Assembly (NCBI GenBank): GCA_031082225.1
Contig: JAVHLG010000015.1
Location: 18,578-67,515 of the forward strand
Origin: Desulfovibrionaceae bacterium
GTDB lineage: Bacteria; Desulfobacterota; Desulfovibrionia; Desulfovibrionales; Desulfovibrionaceae
DNA: 48,938 nt
Reading direction: 5' to 3'
Position numbers and translations under genes: made by a program. Positions 7,478 to 15,976 of the stretch are shown here, in pieces (positions within the stretch are counted from its first letter, which is position 1; every line of letters begins with the position of its first letter). The notes under the pieces are model-generated. The model was given only the letters and a program-made list of their open reading frames with translations. It was not told the origin of the DNA and searched no databases.

Positions 7478-8326
7478 TCAGGATGGGCAGGGGAGGGCGG
7501 GAAGCCCGAAAAACGACACGGCGTTTTCCGCCGTGGCCCGCCACAGCGCCTCTGGGGCAAGGCCCTTGAGTTCGGCCACGCGGGCGGCGGTAAAGCCGAG
7601 CAGGGCCGGTTCGTTGCGTTTTCCCCGCCAGGGCTCGGCGGTCAAAAACGGGGCGTCGGTCTCAAGCAGAAGCCGCGACAGGGGGATTTCGGCCACGGCG
7701 GCGGCCAGGGCCACGTTTTTGGCATAGGTCACCGGGCCGGGCACGGAGATGAAAAAGCCCATGGCCAGGATGCGCCGGGCCAGGTCCGCCTCGCCGCCGA
7801 AACAGTGCCACACCAGGGGGCGGCCGGAAAATCCCATGTCAGCGAGGATGGCCAGGGTATCCTCCTCGGCCGACCGGCTGTGGATGACCACGGGGACGTC
7901 CAGCCCCCGGGCCATCTCCAACTGTTCCCGAAAGGCCCGCCGCTGGTCCTCGGGGGGCGCGTCGTCCCAGTAGAAGTCCAAGCCGATCTCGCCCACGGCC
8001 CGAAGCCTCGGGTCGGCCCGGAAGGCCGCCTCCATGGCGGCGGTCAGGGGCTCGCCGTAGTTCGAGCATTCCGTGGGATGCATGCCCAGGATGAAAAAGA
8101 CCTGGGGGGCGGCGGCGAAAAGCGCGGCGTTTCGGGCATAGGCCTGCGGTCCCAGAAACACGTTGCCGATGCGGGTCACCCCGGCGGCCCGGGCCCGGGC
8201 CAGGATGTCGGGAATCTCGGCGGGCTCGAAGCCGCGCATGTCCAGATGGGCGTGGGTGTCGACGCCAACCGGCGGCAGCCCCAGGGTCTCGGGCGCGGGG
8301 CGCTCGCGGTGTTTTTTTTTGGACAC
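7478..8326 (-). CDS. tatD: TatD-family metal-dependent deoxyribonuclease
   Basis: A 282-residue TIM-barrel metallohydrolase of the TatD family, which act as Mg-dependent 3'-5' DNases and RNases in DNA repair and RNA quality control. The metal-ligand motifs are all present: HxH at residues 25-27 (DTHAHLD), GEIGLDFYW with the bridging glutamate, VIHSR, WHCFGG, and ETDAPFL near the C-terminus. The start is GTG 8326, since GGAGG lies ten bases upstream and no better ATG is near. The upstream open frame is only Arg/Pro-rich non-coding sequence. It stands alone, convergent with nothing, and is divergent from the O-acetylation genes. Confidence 0.92.
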   Translation of the reverse strand: MSKKKHRERPAPETLGLPPVGVDTHAHLDMRGFEPAEIPDILARARAAGVTRIGNVFLGPQAYARNAALFAAAPQVFFILGMHPTECSNYGEPLTAAMEAAFRADPRLRAVGEIGLDFYWDDAPPEDQRRAFREQLEMARGLDVPVVIHSRSAEEDTLAILADMGFSGRPLVWHCFGGEADLARRILAMGFFISVPGPVTYAKNVALAAAVAEIPLSRLLLETDAPFLTAEPWRGKRNEPALLGFTAARVAELKGLAPEALWRATAENAVSFFGLPALPCPS

Positions 8327-8742
8327 GGTGAGGATACCTCCGGGGGTTGCGGCATGCGCCGGACGGCAGTGGTGGTAGCAAAGGCCGGGGGGGCTGTCAC
8401 CCCGGCCCGGGCGTTGCGCTGCTGGCGGGGCAGGTCGAAAACGGCGGCGGACGGGTGGAACGGACCGGGCGGCCAAAGGGACGTATGACGCGCCGGGCCT
8501 GGGTTTTTCCGGAGGATTTCGCGTTGCGCATGACGCGGCCCAGCATGGGTCCCGGGCCGAGGCGTCCGGGCGGGGAGAGGGTCTGCGGGCGGCCGGGCCG
8601 GACATGGCCGCGCTTGTATCGGGGCGGGCGAGGGGATAAGGAGACCCGTCGGGCGGGCGGCAGGTTCCGGCCCGGCAGGCATCCCCCGGCGGGCATCCCC
8701 CGGCGGGCATCCCCCGGTAGGCAAGCCCATGGACGTGACCAC
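8327..8742. other. Divergent intergenic region, no gene seen
   Basis: A 416-bp very GC-rich spacer between tatD (minus) and the MBOAT gene (plus). It should hold both promoters but I see no convincing hexamers. Frames across it are Arg/Pro-rich and look non-coding. It ends in the short tandem repeat at 8679-8720. Confidence 0.6.
8679..8720. repeat. 14-bp tandem repeat, three copies
   Basis: GCATCCCCCGGCGG repeats at 8679 and 8693, then at 8707 with the variant end GGTAG. It lies 22 bases before the MBOAT start, within the presumed 5' leader. Confidence 0.85.
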
Positions 8743-10185
8743 ATGAGCCTTGATTCCCCGCTGTTCCTCTTCGCCTTTCTCCCGGCCGTCCTGGCCGGAT
8801 TTTTCGCCGCGCCCATCCGGCTGCGGCCCGTATTCCTGCTCCTGGCCAGCCTGGTCTTCACGGCCATGGGCGACGTGGCGGCCCTGCCGGTCCTGGCCGC
8901 CTCCATCCTCGGCAACCACGCCCTGGCCCTGGCCATCGGCAACGCCCGGGACGCCGGACGCACGCCCAGACGTCGCAGGCTGGCGGCCCTGGGGGTGGCG
9001 GCCAACATCCTCTATCTGGCCAAGGCCAAGTACCTGGCCTTCGCGGTCTCGGCCCTGCCGTTTCTGGAATCAAGCGGCATCGATCCCGCAGACGTCCATG
9101 GCCTGCCGCCGCTTGGCATCTCCTTTTTCACCTTCCAGGCCGTGTCCTATCTGGTCGATGTCTCCCGGGGCCAGGCGGCTGCCGAGAAAAACCTCCTGCG
9201 CACGGCCCTGTACCTGTCTTTTTTCCCCAAGATGATCGCCGGTCCCATCGCCCGCTACGCCACCATGCTCCCGGGCATGCGCCTGCCGCGTCCGGCCCTT
9301 TCCGACCTGGCCGCCGGGTCCGTGCGCTTCTGCCTGGGGCTGGCCAAAAAGACGCTTTTGGCCGGGACGCTGGGGCCCGTGGCCGACGCCGCCTTCTCCG
9401 CCCGCCCCCTGGGCGAGTCCCTGGACATGGGCACGGCCTGGCTCGGCCTTTTGGCCTATACCGGGCAGATCTATTTCGATTTCTCGGGCTATACGGACAT
9501 GGCCGTGGGCCTTGGGCGCATGTTCGGCATCGCCCTGCCGGAAAACTTCGACCATCCCTACGTCTCCCGCTCCGTGCGCGAATTCTGGCGGCGCTGGCAC
9601 ATCTCCCTGTCCACCTGGTTTCGCGACTACCTGTACATCCCCCTGGGCGGCGGCCGGGTCAGCCCGGCCAGGGTGCAGGGCAACCTGCTGACGGTCTTCG
9701 TGTTGTGCGGGCTGTGGCACGGTGCGAGCTGGACCTTCGTGGTCTGGGGGCTTTTTCACGGGGCGTTTCTGGTTCTGGAGCGCACCCGGTTCGGCCAGGC
9801 CGTGGACGCCGCCCCGGCGGCAGTGGGGCACGCCTATGCCCTCACGGCGGTCATGCTGGGCTGGGTCTTTTTCCGGGCCGCCGACCTGCCCCAGGCCGTA
9901 AACTATCTCGTGGCGCTCTTTTCGTTTCGCTTCGAGGGCTTCGCCTATACCTGGATGACCGTGGCCAGCCGCCAGGCCGTGTGCGCCCTGGTCCTGGCCG
10001 TGGTCTTTTCCCTGCCGCTTGGCGGCGTGGCCCGCACCATGTCGGATCTGGCCGGGCGCCTGGGCGCTCTCGGCCGGGGCGCGGCCACGGCGGCGGCAGT
10101 CCTGGTCCCGGTTGCGCTTTTGGTCCTGTCGGCCATGCAGCTTGCGGCCGGAACCTATTCCCCCTTCATCTACGCCAGATTTTGA
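8743..10185 (+). CDS. MBOAT O-acyltransferase, AlgI/DltB-like
   Basis: A 480-residue polytopic membrane protein of the MBOAT family. It should move acetyl groups across the membrane for attachment to an extracytoplasmic polysaccharide. Family hallmarks are SFFPKMIAGPI, the block EFWRRWHISLSTWFRDYLYIPLGG and CGLWHGASWTFVVWGLFHG, whose histidine is the invariant MBOAT catalytic residue. About ten or more hydrophobic segments are visible. ATG 8743 begins MSLDSPLFLF; no strong ribosome site precedes it. The next gene is an AlgJ/AlgX-like partner, the usual two-component acetylation arrangement. No alginate polymerase is in the window, so the polymer is unknown. Confidence 0.9.
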   Translation: MSLDSPLFLFAFLPAVLAGFFAAPIRLRPVFLLLASLVFTAMGDVAALPVLAASILGNHALALAIGNARDAGRTPRRRRLAALGVAANILYLAKAKYLAFAVSALPFLESSGIDPADVHGLPPLGISFFTFQAVSYLVDVSRGQAAAEKNLLRTALYLSFFPKMIAGPIARYATMLPGMRLPRPALSDLAAGSVRFCLGLAKKTLLAGTLGPVADAAFSARPLGESLDMGTAWLGLLAYTGQIYFDFSGYTDMAVGLGRMFGIALPENFDHPYVSRSVREFWRRWHISLSTWFRDYLYIPLGGGRVSPARVQGNLLTVFVLCGLWHGASWTFVVWGLFHGAFLVLERTRFGQAVDAAPAAVGHAYALTAVMLGWVFFRAADLPQAVNYLVALFSFRFEGFAYTWMTVASRQAVCALVLAVVFSLPLGGVARTMSDLAGRLGALGRGAATAAAVLVPVALLVLSAMQLAAGTYSPFIYARF

Positions 10186-10211
10186 GCCAGGTTATGAGCC
10201 AGGTTATGACC

Positions 10212-11414
10212 ATGAACGCGCGCGCCACAGACTTCCTGCGGATTTTCGTTTTCCTGGCCGTGCTCGTCACCCCCCTGGCCGTGGCCGCCCTGGGCCTTGA
10301 GCCCGTGGGGGTGCTGGCCCATGAAAACCGCACCCTGGCCGCCGTCCCGGCCCTCCCCCTGCTTGTCTCCGATCCGGCGGCCTACGCCAGGGGCCTGCGG
10401 GCCGCCTTCGCGGACCATTTTCCCCTGCGCGAGACCCTGATCCGGGCCGGGAACCGGCTGCGGCTGGCCGTCTTCGGGGAATCCCCCGTGCCCGGGGTGG
10501 TGCTGGGACGCGACGGCTGGCTGTTTTATTCCCTGGAGCATGCCCTGGACGACCACATACACGTCATGGACATGTCCGAGGCCCTGCAAGAGGACATGAC
10601 GCGCATCCTGGTGCAGCGCCGGGACCGGCTGGCGGCCCGGGGCATCGCCTTCTATGTGGTGGTGTGCCCGGACAAGCACACGGTCTATCCCGAATATCTT
10701 CCCGGATACGTCCATCCCCTGCGGCCCCGGTCCCGGCTGGACATCCTGGGGGAGCGCCTGACGGCGGCAGGCGTGGCGCTTATCGATCTGCGCCCGGACA
10801 TGGCCCGGGCCAAGGCCGTGCGCCGGGCCTATTGGAAGACCGACACCCACTGGAACGACTGGGGGGCGTTTGTCGGGGCCAAACGGATCGTGGACGCCCT
10901 GCGGCAGCGCTTCCCGGCCATTCCCCCCCTGGACGAGGCCGACTATGCCGTGACCGAAGCCGTGATCCCGGGCGGCGATCTGGCCGGGATGCTCCTTTTG
11001 CCGGATATCTGGCCGGAAACGGACATCCGCCTGAGGCCGAAAAATCCCCGGGCCAAAGGCGTCCTGGCCAGCTTCGGCGCGCCCCGTCCCTATGCCGACC
11101 CGGCCAACCATCCGGATCGGGCCATGGTGGTGGCCGAGACCGGGGATGCGCGGCTGCCCAGGGTGCTCTTTTTCCGCGACTCCTTTTCGTCGGCCATGAT
11201 TCCCTTTCTGGCCGGGCGCTTCCAGAGTGCGGTCTTTGTGTGGAGCCACGCCTATTCCCCGGACATCGTGGCTGCGGAGAGGCCCGACGCTGTGATCCTG
11301 GAGGTGGTGGAACGCTACCAGTACGCCTTTTGCCTTGAAAATCCTCCCGAGCCCTCCGCCGCCGGATCCCCCTTGGGCATGCCGTCGCCATCCGCGACTC
11401 CGGATTCGCCCTGA
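10212..11414 (+). CDS. AlgJ/AlgX-like O-acetyltransferase, SGNH-hydrolase type
   Basis: A 400-residue protein with one N-terminal membrane anchor or signal (about residues 8-27) and a periplasmic SGNH-like domain. It shows the AlgJ/AlgX signature DTH at 211-213 followed by WNDWGAF, and the nucleophile motif RDSFSS with Ser324. In the alginate pathway these proteins complete acetyl transfer onto the polymer after AlgI delivers the acetyl group. ATG 10212 is preferred because AGG lies eight bases upstream; in-frame ATGs at 10194 and 10206 are possible. A 12-bp direct repeat (GAGCCAGGTTAT) covers these alternative starts. The C-terminus is a Pro/Ser-rich tail. Confidence 0.85.
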   Translation: MNARATDFLRIFVFLAVLVTPLAVAALGLEPVGVLAHENRTLAAVPALPLLVSDPAAYARGLRAAFADHFPLRETLIRAGNRLRLAVFGESPVPGVVLGRDGWLFYSLEHALDDHIHVMDMSEALQEDMTRILVQRRDRLAARGIAFYVVVCPDKHTVYPEYLPGYVHPLRPRSRLDILGERLTAAGVALIDLRPDMARAKAVRRAYWKTDTHWNDWGAFVGAKRIVDALRQRFPAIPPLDEADYAVTEAVIPGGDLAGMLLLPDIWPETDIRLRPKNPRAKGVLASFGAPRPYADPANHPDRAMVVAETGDARLPRVLFFRDSFSSAMIPFLAGRFQSAVFVWSHAYSPDIVAAERPDAVILEVVERYQYAFCLENPPEPSAAGSPLGMPSPSATPDSP

Positions 11415-11723
11415 GCAGGTGGCAGGGCAGGCGCGTTTTTCCGAAGCGCGGCGGAAGCAGGTTCTAAAGGATCCATCCGCAGGACGTCACACAGGCAGTA
11501 TTTTCCCATCCCGCCCGGGGGCGAAAGCCTCCCTGACGCCGCCGCCAACGCCAACCCTTTGCATATGCACATGTTTTGCGGCCATCGCCATGCCCTTTGG
11601 GGCAGGCGGCGGGCTTTGGAGCGGAATATGCTTTGTCGCACCATGACACGACCGTGCGCGTGAAGGCGGTAACTTTTTCCATCCCAGGGAGAGGGGGACA
11701 CGACACAACATTGGAGTCGCATC
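11415..11723. other. Intergenic region, no gene seen
   Basis: 309 bp between the AlgJ-like gene and the Ser-rich coiled-coil gene. I see no clear terminator, promoter hexamers or coding frame. GGAG at 11713-11716 is the ribosome site of the next gene. Confidence 0.5.
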
Positions 11724-12215
11724 ATGGATATTACCAGCATTTTGTCCGGGAGCAGCTACACGTCGGCCATCGAGTCCGTGACCGCCTCGAAAAAGGCGGC
11801 TGACGACGAGTCGTCGAGCACCACGTCAAGCTCCGGGACCGACACCGTGACCATCTCCGACGCGGCCAGGAAACTGGCGGAGATTCTGGCCAACGCCCGG
11901 GGCCAGTCCGGCAGCGGCGGCGGCGAAACCAGCAGCGAGAGCGAAACCGAAAGCGGCGACGGAGAATCCTCCGAATCGTCCGAGTCGGCCGAAGGCGCCG
12001 GCGGCAGCGGCGGCTCGGGCAGCAGCGATTCCGCCAGCCAGATCGAGGATCTGAAGAAGAAGATCGAGGAGTTGCAGGGCAAGATCCTCAAGGTGGAGCA
12101 GCAGGACATCCCGGACGGGACCAAAAAGCCCATCGTGGCCGCCCTGCAGGCGGAAATCGCCAGTATCCAGCAGCAAATCGCCCAGCTTCAGGCCGCCACC
12201 GCCCAAAGCGCCTGA
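11724..12215 (+). CDS. Ser/Glu/Gly-rich protein with C-terminal coiled coil
   Basis: A 163-residue protein without a signal peptide. Residues 1-60 contain a Ser-rich stretch and the phrase DTVTISDAARKLAE. Residues 60-105 are a low-complexity Ser/Glu/Gly linker. Residues 106-160 form a heptad-type coiled coil (IEDLKKKIEELQGKI, then repeated IQQQIAQLQ). The architecture resembles small FlxA-like or flagellum- and secretion-associated coiled-coil proteins, but I cannot assign a family. The start has GGAG seven bases upstream, and an intrinsic terminator follows. Codon use is that of a real gene. Confidence 0.75.
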   Translation: MDITSILSGSSYTSAIESVTASKKAADDESSSTTSSSGTDTVTISDAARKLAEILANARGQSGSGGGETSSESETESGDGESSESSESAEGAGGSGGSGSSDSASQIEDLKKKIEELQGKILKVEQQDIPDGTKKPIVAALQAEIASIQQQIAQLQAATAQSA

Positions 12216-12238
12216 CGCACACAGGCATGGCCATCTTT

Positions 12239-12284
12239 CGCATCCCCTGCACCGGGCTTGGTCCGGACAGGGGATGCGCTTTTG
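12239..12284 (+). terminator. Intrinsic terminator after the coiled-coil gene
   Basis: An 11-bp stem, CGCATCCCCTG at 12239-12249 with CAGGGGATGCG at 12268-12278, is followed by CTTTTGG. The loop is 18 bases. Confidence 0.75.
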
Positions 12285-12549
12285 GGAAGGGTCGATGACG
12301 TGGCGGCCGGATGTGCAATCCGTTTCACTTTGTGAGACGGTGATAAGGGCAAGTCCGGCCGCTGGGACGGGCAGATTGCCTGGGGACAGTGAAGGCGCGG
12401 TGGGTAATCAGGATTGTCCTGGAATTTCGAAGGGGTGGTGTGATGTCTCGGCCCACAGGGGGAAACGGGGTGTTGGCACGGTTTGTGAAAAATATCCGTG
12501 GGACCAGTCTCGCCCGCCCCGACAACCACCGCAACCACGGGCGCACTCC
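12285..12549. other. Leader region of the LysM gene, no gene seen
   Basis: 265 bp, forming with the preceding terminator a gene-free stretch of 334 bp. A perfect sigma-54 -24 block (TGGCACG from about 12475) is present, but the -12 position reads GA instead of GC. I see no other promoter. Confidence 0.4.
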
Positions 12550-13275
12550 ATGACCGGCACGGCACGCATTCCTTCCCCAGGCGACCTGGCCCCGGCCTTT
12601 GCCGCCGTGTGTCTGGCCTGTCTCCTGGCCGCCGTTTTCGCGCCTGCGGCCCAGGCCCAGATCCCGGCCACGTCCCGGACGCATGTGGTGCAGCCGGGCG
12701 ACACCCTTTTTTCCCTGGCCAGACGCTACGGGGTGTCCCTGGCGGCGCTTCAGGCCGAAAACGGCATCATGCGTCCGGACCAGGTGCAGGCCGGGACGCG
12801 TCTGCGCCTCCCTGCCGAGGCGGCGGCCAGACCCGGAACGGGCGGATGCGCCCTGGCCGGGGGAGCGGGGCGAGGTCCGGCGAAAAAAGCCGTCTCCCCA
12901 AAGCACCTGGCGGCCAAGTGGAACGTCCACGATCAGACATCCGCCATCATGGGCAATCCGCCCAAGCCCGATCCCCCGCGCAGCGGATCGCTGCTGGAGG
13001 TTCCCCTCAAGGGCGGCGGCGCCCTGTCCCCGGAGCATCGTGATCCGGGCGCGGTGCTGTTGTCCGACTCGGCGGACAAGAAAGAGGATTTTTCGGGCCA
13101 TGCCCTGGGGGTGCGCACCACCCTGCCCGCCGGGAAGGACACGCAACTGGTCACCACCCTGGGCTACGCCGTGGACGTCTCGGTCTCCAAAAACGACGCC
13201 TCCCGGGTCGGCTACGAAACCGACACCAGCATCGGCGGCCTGGGGTACGGCCTGGGCATCAGGCATTCGTTTTGA
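12550..13275 (+). CDS. Exported LysM-domain protein with possible outer-membrane C-terminus
   Basis: A 241-residue protein with a signal peptide ending APAAQAQ (about residue 37). One LysM peptidoglycan-binding domain spans roughly 44-88 (HVVQPGDTLFSLARRYGVSL). The middle is unrecognised. The last 60 residues have alternating strands ending YGLGIRHSF, with a terminal Phe as in BAM-recognised outer-membrane proteins. That could mean it bridges peptidoglycan and outer membrane; this is inference. ATG 12550 is chosen because the signal peptide begins there. No good ribosome site is visible, so the start is less certain than the gene. Confidence 0.75.
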   Translation: MTGTARIPSPGDLAPAFAAVCLACLLAAVFAPAAQAQIPATSRTHVVQPGDTLFSLARRYGVSLAALQAENGIMRPDQVQAGTRLRLPAEAAARPGTGGCALAGGAGRGPAKKAVSPKHLAAKWNVHDQTSAIMGNPPKPDPPRSGSLLEVPLKGGGALSPEHRDPGAVLLSDSADKKEDFSGHALGVRTTLPAGKDTQLVTTLGYAVDVSVSKNDASRVGYETDTSIGGLGYGLGIRHSF

Positions 13276-13321
13276 GAACCGGCAGGACCGGCAGGTCCGC
13301 CTGTGTTTCGGCTGGTGAGCG

Positions 13322-13543
13322 TCAGGCGACGTTTTCGGCCAGGGCTCCGCGGCCCGAGTGCAGGTAGGCGGCCAGGTCCACGGCCTCGCCGGGGTCGGCT
13401 GGCGCGGGATCGGGGATGCGGACCATGGCGTACTTCATGGCGAAGTGTTTTTCCGCCAGGATGGTCTGCAGTTCGGCCAGGGTGGAGTCGTCGCCGCGGG
13501 CGTTTTGGGCCAACACGCTCCATTTGGTGTCTTCGCTGAGCAT
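13322..13543 (-). CDS. Small hypothetical protein
   Basis: A 73-residue, mostly hydrophilic protein beginning MLSEDTKWSVLAQ. It has no signal peptide, membrane segment or recognisable family. ATG 13543 is supported by GGAG eight bases upstream. A longer start at 13594 has its GGAG only one base away. It converges with the LysM gene and lies divergent from the Gly/Pro/Tyr-rich gene. Codon third positions are GC-rich like real genes nearby. Function unknown. Confidence 0.55.
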   Translation of the reverse strand: MLSEDTKWSVLAQNARGDDSTLAELQTILAEKHFAMKYAMVRIPDPAPADPGEAVDLAAYLHSGRGALAENVA

Positions 13544-13926
13544 CTCGGAAACTCCGCGACCGGGTTTCGGTGCTGTCACGCACACTCCCTCCATACTCCA
13601 GGCACTCGCGGCGGGCAAGGGGGATGCCGTCGCATGGGCCGCATGGGGCACGCCTCGCCGGAAACGCCATTTTCGTACTCGTCACGGCAAATTTCGTGAT
13701 CCCGGGGATGCGCCGGAGGTGGGCGCGACTATGCGCAATAACGACGGTATGTCGTCATCCCGGCGAAAACCCGGCCAACGGCGCGCCCCGGCGGGGAGGG
13801 ATGGCATCCGGCAAGGCCTGATGTGTCCGGCCTGGGGGAAACCGCATGCTGTGGCACGCTCCTGGCAATCCTTCTGGCAAGCGTGCGCACCATGCGCCCG
13901 GCTTTCCAAACCGCAAGGAGATTCCC
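13544..13926. other. Divergent intergenic region with sigma-54-like promoter
   Basis: 383 bp between the small minus-strand gene and the Gly/Pro/Tyr-rich gene. Its main recognisable content is the -24/-12 element at 13852-13867. Other frames look non-coding. Confidence 0.5.
13852..13867 (+). promoter_or_regulatory. Sigma-54-type promoter candidate
   Basis: TGGCACG, four bases, then TGGCA: GG at 13853-13854 and GC at 13865-13866 are separated by exactly ten bases, as RpoN requires. The -24 half is perfect; the -12 half has G for the second T. The transcript would start near 13878, leaving a leader of about 50 nt. Confidence 0.5.
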
Positions 13927-14358
13927 ATGAAGCGCCTCACCTTTATCGCCGCCTGCGTCCTTGGCCTGTGTGTCGCGGCGTCCGAGGCCCGGGCCATCCA
14001 GATCGCCGCCCCTGGACTGTGGGTGGATGTTCCTCTGGTCATCGGAGGCGGTCCGGACTGCGATGGCCCTTCCCTGTACGTTCCGGTGCGCGGCCCCGGG
14101 TATGGGCCGCCGCCTCCTCCCCCTCCTCCCCCGGGATACTGGGGCCCCTACCGGGGCGGATACGGCTACGGCCCGTATCCGGGACGCAGGGGGTACGGCG
14201 GCCCGCCTCCGGGCTATTACGGTCCCCGGGGCGGCTACGGCGGATACTACGGCCCGCCGCCGCCCCCGCGCGGGCCTGGCGGCTATGGTCGGCCGCCGTA
14301 TCCTCGCGGGCCTGGCGGCTACGGCCCTCCGCCGCCCCCGCGCGGCCGGGGCTGGTAA
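13927..14358 (+). CDS. Exported Gly/Pro/Tyr-rich protein
   Basis: A 143-residue protein with a clean signal peptide (MKRLTFIAACVLGLCVAASEARA). A short segment follows, then about 95 residues of Gly, Pro, Tyr and Arg low complexity, with proline runs and repeated GGYG and PPPP elements ending PRGRGW. Such proteins are often surface or envelope structural proteins; no family is assigned. AAGGAG lies six bases before ATG 13927. Possible sigma-54 control (13852-13867) would tie it to a specific enhancer-binding regulator. Confidence 0.75.
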   Translation: MKRLTFIAACVLGLCVAASEARAIQIAAPGLWVDVPLVIGGGPDCDGPSLYVPVRGPGYGPPPPPPPPPGYWGPYRGGYGYGPYPGRRGYGGPPPGYYGPRGGYGGYYGPPPPPRGPGGYGRPPYPRGPGGYGPPPPPRGRGW

Positions 14359-14378
14359 TCGAACGGTCCATGCTTCTC

Positions 14379-14407
14379 GGCGGTCCCGTCCATGCGGCGG
14401 GACCGCC
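14379..14407 (+). terminator. Hairpin after the Gly/Pro/Tyr-rich gene
   Basis: GGCGGTCCCG (14379-14388) pairs perfectly with CGGGACCGCC (14398-14407). No T tract follows, so it may act as a transcript-end stabiliser rather than a strong terminator. Confidence 0.5.
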
Positions 14408-14700
14408 GCTTCCGCGTCTGCTCTCCGGCGGCGTGGGGCACGCTCGGCCCGGGTCTGCGCTGGGTCTGGCGGATCGTCCATTCTCCGGCGGCGTGGACCG
14501 CGCCCTTGCCCAGCGGCAAGGGGGGGCGCAGATGGCCTCCCGTCCCGGACGCGCCCGGACGGCATTGACAACTATCCGCTGATTCTGCTTTATGGTTTTT
14601 TCCGAATCGGCTCACGAATCCACCCAACGGCATCCGATTTGCAAGCTGTGTCGCACGGAGGAACGTCGCGGGAACGTGTCCTGAACGCTCCCGATCTGCC
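14408..14700. other. Intergenic region with candidate promoter
   Basis: This is the rest of a 342-bp gene-free stretch. A 15-bp element (TCTCCGGCGGCGTGG) occurs near 14420 and again near 14482. TTGACA at 14565-14570 is followed after 17 bases by CTTTAT, a plausible but weak promoter for the 3D-domain lipoprotein. Confidence 0.4.
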
Positions 14701-15285
14701 ATGCCTATGCCCGTAGCCCCTCGCACCATCCCCCCAGGCGGCAGGAAGCCGCCTTGCGCTCCGTGGCGCAGTGTTTTTTCTGCGACCTTGCGGATGTTGC
14801 TGCTTGTGGTGGCTTGTGCAGGCCTTGCACCGGGTTGCGCATCCAAGGGCGGGGAGGGGACGCAACCGGCGGTGGCGCATGTGGCTTCCCGTCCTGCCCC
14901 GGCCACTATGGCAGCCGACTGCTTCGACCTGGGAACCATGGATGATCCCGACCGGCTTTTCCGCGCCTTTCCGCCGCGCCGGACGCTCACGGTGAAAGCC
15001 AAGGCCTATGTGTCCCACGGGCGCAAGAAAAAGACGGGCTATCCGCGCGGGGCCTGGGGCGACACCCTGACCCCCGAGACCAAGGCCATTGCCGTGTCGC
15101 CGGATCTGGCGGCGGCGGGGCTTGGCTACAAAACGCGTCTGACCATCGAAGGGCTGCCCGGGGAATATGAGGTGCTGGATCTCATGCACGGACGATGGCG
15201 CAAGACCATCGACGTCTATTTCGGAGACGACCGCGTCGCCGCCCGGCATTGGGGCAACCGCACCATCACCATCTCCTGGGACTGA
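14701..15285 (+). CDS. Putative lipoprotein with 3D (double-psi barrel) domain
   Basis: A 194-residue protein. After a hydrophobic stretch, LLLVVAC offers a lipobox with Cys39. The C-terminal 80 residues match the 3D domain of MltA-like and YuiC-like proteins: KAIAVSPDLAAAGLGYKTRLTIEG, then VLDLMHGRWRKTIDVYFGD and GNRTITISW. 3D domains bind or cleave peptidoglycan glycan strands. One catalytic Asp position reads D-L-M instead of the commoner D-x-G, so activity is unsure. The N-terminal extension before the hydrophobic segment is long, so the true start may lie downstream near 14790. Confidence 0.75.
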   Translation: MPMPVAPRTIPPGGRKPPCAPWRSVFSATLRMLLLVVACAGLAPGCASKGGEGTQPAVAHVASRPAPATMAADCFDLGTMDDPDRLFRAFPPRRTLTVKAKAYVSHGRKKKTGYPRGAWGDTLTPETKAIAVSPDLAAAGLGYKTRLTIEGLPGEYEVLDLMHGRWRKTIDVYFGDDRVAARHWGNRTITISWD

Positions 15286-15607
15286 TCCCGGCCTGCCTCT
15301 CCTAAGCCCATGCGGCGGCGCGCCGCGTCGATCCCCCCCCCTTTTCCCGCAGGGCCGCAATCCATCCGGACCCTGGCGTCCTGGCGACGATCCCGCCGCC
15401 ATATCCGCGGACAGGGCAAATATCGGGCCTTGGCGCATCGTGCCCCGCAGCCTCCCGCCCGTGCCGCCGGAGTGCGCCTTCCCTGGGGGATCCTCCTTTC
15501 GGGCGGTGCGGGTCGGCAGGAAAAATCCTCCTTTCGGACGATTGCGCGGTTTCCCCTCCAGGGGCAATCCTGTCGCCCCCGTACACCTCAAACAAGGATG
15601 GGAGTCC
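15286..15607. other. Intergenic region, no gene seen
   Basis: 322 GC-rich bp between the lipoprotein and DUF805 genes. No terminator, promoter or credible coding frame was found. GGGAG just before 15608 is the ribosome site of the next gene. Confidence 0.5.
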
Positions 15608-15976
15608 ATGGATTTCATGACTGCGCTGAAAACATGCCTGCACAAGTATGCGACCTTCTCGGGGAGGGCCTCCCGGGGGGAGTTCTGGTTTTTTATCCTT
15701 GCGGTCTGGCTTGTCTCCATCGTTGCGATGGTGCTGGATCAAACCCTGTTCGCAAGCAGCGGGGGGGAGGCCTCGGCCATGCCCGTGACGACCATATTCA
15801 ACCTCGTCACGTTTCTCCCGGTCCTGGCCGTTTCCGTCAGGAGGCTCCACGACGTGAACCGATCCGGATGGTGGTATCTGATCATCCTGACCGGCATAGG
15901 GGCCATCCTGCTTCTGTACTGGTTCATCAAACGGGGCACGGACGGAGAAAACCCGTATTCTCCCGTCCTGGCCTGA
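15608..15976 (+). CDS. DUF805 family small inner-membrane protein
   Basis: A 122-residue protein with the DUF805 signature: ATFSGRASRGEFWFF at the N-terminus and VRRLHDVNRSGWWYLI in the middle, with about four hydrophobic segments and GENPYSP near the end. Function is unknown in the family; members such as E. coli YhaH/YhaI are inner-membrane proteins. It appears monocistronic. ATG 15608 follows GGGAG closely. The AT-rich island downstream separates it from the metallopeptidase gene. Confidence 0.9.
   Translation: MDFMTALKTCLHKYATFSGRASRGEFWFFILAVWLVSIVAMVLDQTLFASSGGEASAMPVTTIFNLVTFLPVLAVSVRRLHDVNRSGWWYLIILTGIGAILLLYWFIKRGTDGENPYSPVLA

Noticed and set aside
12475-12490. Sigma-54-like element before the LysM gene
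   Set aside because: The -24 half is perfect, but the -12 dinucleotide is GA rather than the nearly invariant GC.
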